Shown here: positions 61,357-64,000 of the stretch, in pieces
Layout of the letters: each line of letters begins with the position of its first letter
Numbering within the stretch: the first letter of the stretch is position 1
Assembly: GCA_013398015.1 (NCBI GenBank)
Contig: VZRR01005732.1
Span: forward strand, 1 to 64,000
Length of the DNA: 64,000 nt
Direction: 5' to 3'
Source: Oreocharis arfaki
Lineage: Eukaryota; Chordata; Aves; Passeriformes; Paramythiidae
Position numbers and translations under genes: made by a program
Notes under the pieces: generated by a model
Databases searched by the model: none
Told to the model about the DNA's origin: nothing
What the model saw: the letters and a program-made list of their open reading frames with translations, nothing else

Positions 61357-64000
61357 ATATTTGTGACTGCAGTTTGCACTGGTGTCCGGGATGGTCAGTG
61401 CCTGGATGGCTGCACTGGCTAGAGAACAGTGCTGAAAAGGCCAGTTATCATTGTGCCCCTGAGCATTTATGCTATAAATGCATCAAAACATGTGTTAGTT
61501 TTAATTATCCCCACAGTCTCACATAATCACTTCCCTGGTCAATTAATTTAATTACTTTTTGGATAATTATTTTCCTCAATGGTGCATTGCTCCAGACTGT
61601 GATAGTTGTTGTGCTGCAGAACTATGAGATGGGAGAGACTTGGCTTTGAAAGACACACAGAACATATCAGCAGAACACACATTTATAACACAGACGCCTG
61701 AATTAAATGACATCCCTTTGGAGTGGAGACGGAACAATTCCTCCTCTGGATGTCAGAACAAAAAAGCACTTTGTGGCAACAGTAAAATTGGTCAAAACAT
61801 GTCAAAAAGACCTTTTTTTTCCTCTGTGCAGCCTGCTTTGAATCAGAGCCTGGCCTAAAACTCAGGAAAATGTGTAACTGGGCTGTGGTGGGATTTAAGA
61901 AGTATTGGGAGCTTTCTGAGTATGAGGCCTCGGTAGCAGCGTCCTTCAGTCACGGCAAAGCCAGCAGCTGTCTGCAAATACTGAGTGGGAAATGAACGCA
62001 CACCGGTGTCAGTCTCACTGGAGAGTCTCGCTGGAATTCACCAGCGTAATTATAAACCCAAATATTTGCCAGCTTGGGTGGGTTTCCGGGCTGAGGATGA
62101 CGGAGTGATCATTAACAAACAGCCAGGACTGAGAGAAGCGATCTGTGACAGTGATTATGGTGTGGAATGGAAGAAGTGATAACTCTGCAGCCCCGTTCCC
62201 TGCACAAATCACCATGAGAAACAGAGCAGGGGATGACAGTGAAAGAGTGAATGATGTTAAACCCCCTCACTCAAAATCTCCCCTGCTGCAGCCGTGCTCT
62301 CTGCTCACAGAACTGTGTCCTGTCCCTGTCTCCAGACAGGGAAACTCTGAGCACTACATTATCCTGCACTAAAATGGGGGAAATCCATCCAAACAGAGAG
62401 CTTTGTAGAAATGCAAATATGTGTCAAAAATAAGTTTGCCAGTTATTTAGAGGAGAAGATGCCAGGAAACGTGGCTGTTTCAATTCCAAACCTGTCTCTC
62501 AACTCTGAGTGTTAACAGAATAAGGGGCTGATGCCTAGTGAGAGTCTAAATATTGACTGAAAGCAGACGAGGGTGTTTCTGGAGGTTTCCTGAGTGTGCC
62601 AGAGCCTGCCTGGCTCTCTGGTTGCTGACACACTCGGGGGCCTGAGCTCCTGAGCTGCTGCTCCCTGGAACAGCTCAGTTCTCATTTCCCCGGTGTTCAG
62701 GGGGGTTCCTCCCTGAGTAACCTCACTCCTGGCTGGATCTGTGAGGGCAGCTGGCTCTGTGGGACCCGAGCCTGACGTCCCTGCCAGGATTTCGGTGGGA
62801 ACGGAGCCTCTGTGGTGTCAGTAATGTCCTGCTCCAGCCAGACCTGGCCGGGTTTTCAGGCTTCTGCCCCCATGGGAGCTGCATCTCCTGCTGAACAGCA
62901 GAGAGTGCTCCTGCAGGGATTTGAAACACCAGGGGAGAGAATCTTTTTGAGGGATTGATAATTAGACCAGAAATGGGAATAGCAGGAAAATAACCCTAGA
63001 ATATAGTCAATGATTTTTTGATTTCTGGCTTAATTTTGCAGAAACAAGAGACTCGTAAGGCTTTGGAGGAGTAGAAAAACTATCAGGGGCTTCAGGGATT
63101 GCTTTTATTTATCTCAGTCATTAAAGGACCTTGTTTTGTTCATTTTTGCTAACACATCTGTGATGAACTACTTGCCTCATTGTTATTTATTCTTCACATG
63201 TCTGAAGTGTTTCCATGTTCTACTCAAATCTCTCTTAACTTGGGGTGGGAAATCCAAGAGCTGCAGTCTCTGGGGTGGCAGCATTGGATCAGCAGCCATG
63301 GATGGGATTCTCCACTTGAGCACATCATTACAGCATTCAAGCACTTTAAAATCCTTACCTGGAACAGTTGCCTGTGAAGAGAACTCCTGAAGGATTGCTG
63401 ATATAAAGAGCACATAAACTCATGTAAGTGTATTGTCTCTCTGAGGTGGACATGCATTATGGGATGCAAACTAAGATACCTTCATGCAGCTGAGTGCAGA
63501 GTTTTAACTATAACTTTATAGTGGTTTAAAGCCTTTGGTCAAGTAGCTGAGCTTGATAATTGAGGTGATTTACTCGGGTGCACAGCTCTTCAGTTGGGTC
63601 TTTGATATAAACAAGGCAATAAATTGAGCGCATGGGGACATGTCTATTAAAAGGGAAAGCAAGAATGAGCCAAAGCCCAGGTGCATTGTCAGGATTAATC
63701 TCCTGGCAGGGTAAAACTGGCCCCATGCGAGCCACACAAGGATGGGGCAATGCCACAAGATAACGTGGGCTGACTGTAAATAAACAACAGCAAACAAACA
63801 GGGAGCCACACACAGGGAAATCACAGACCATTCATAAGCTGGGTAACCAGATATCACAGCTTCCATAAAGATTTATTTTTTTAGTGATAAAGCAGATATA
63901 CTGAGCTTTGCCCTTCCTTTTGAACATGAGGGTATTTTTGATTTTAACTTCCCAAGCATTGGGATTGATAGTGCAGCCCTGGAATGACTGCAATGGATCC

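Larger units (their letters stand above)
31441..64000. other. 5' flanking intergenic region of KCND3, no gene seen
   Basis: No open frame in this 32.5 kb shows a recognisable domain, codon bias or exon structure, and none has a conserved-looking protein. The CR1 copies, the polypyrimidine tract at 32637-32772, the small tandem duplications and the palindromic motif are listed separately. The other stretches (31933-32636, 32773-39929, 40008-42860, 42913-48250, 48391-52599, 52906-60040, 60086-61215, 61357-64000) are unique sequence without a nameable feature. In mammals the neighbour on this side is CTTNBP2NL at a large distance (established knowledge). Confidence 0.7.

Noticed and set aside
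1..64000. Endogenous retrovirus, LTR pair, tRNA, CRISPR array or bacterial-type system
   Set aside because: No polymerase-like frame, LTR direct repeats, tRNA cloverleaf boxes or regularly spaced repeats were seen. The repeats present are CR1 fragments and short tandem duplications.

Overview
The window looks like vertebrate, almost certainly avian, nuclear DNA. It holds one recognisable protein-coding exon, long introns, short CR1 LINE fragments of the kind that dominate bird genomes, a CpG island with an assembly gap, and no dense coding. Several CR1 copies carry phrases I associate with songbird CR1, so a passerine is my best guess; that is an inference.

The gene is KCND3 (Kv4.3, a Shal-type A-current potassium channel), on the minus strand. 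The first coding exon lies at 24476-25660, with ATG at 25582-25584. It encodes 369 complete residues plus two bases of the next codon: the KChIP-binding N-terminus, the T1 domain with its zinc motif, S1 to S5, the pore helix and the first part of the selectivity filter. The donor cuts inside the T-L-G/Y-G signature, so the rest of the protein lies below position 1, more than 24.4 kb downstream. Region 1-24475 is therefore part of the large KCND3 intron 2. It contains eight CR1 insertions, a (TA)n microsatellite and a few motif-level candidates, but no other exon I can support.

Upstream of the coding exon, 25661-29508 is the probable intron 1. There are two candidate starts for the transcript. 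One is a TATA-containing start near 29655, with a short exon ending at a consensus donor at 29509 and a CpG-rich block behind it at 29700-29950. The other is a strong CpG island at about 30470-31440, interrupted by 405 N, with its own possible donor at 30326. In the first model an in-frame stop precedes the annotated ATG, and a four-codon upstream ORF starts on the first base of the coding exon.

Region 31450-64000 is 5' flanking DNA without a supportable gene. In the mammalian gene order this would be the wide interval between KCND3 and CTTNBP2NL (established knowledge, not seen here). It holds further CR1 copies, a polypyrimidine tract, small tandem duplications and AT-rich stretches that could be conserved regulatory DNA. 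I found no evidence for a new biological system. The most useful points are the one-codon difference in the T1-S1 linker, the unresolved promoter and gap, and a handful of short palindromic or tandem motifs.
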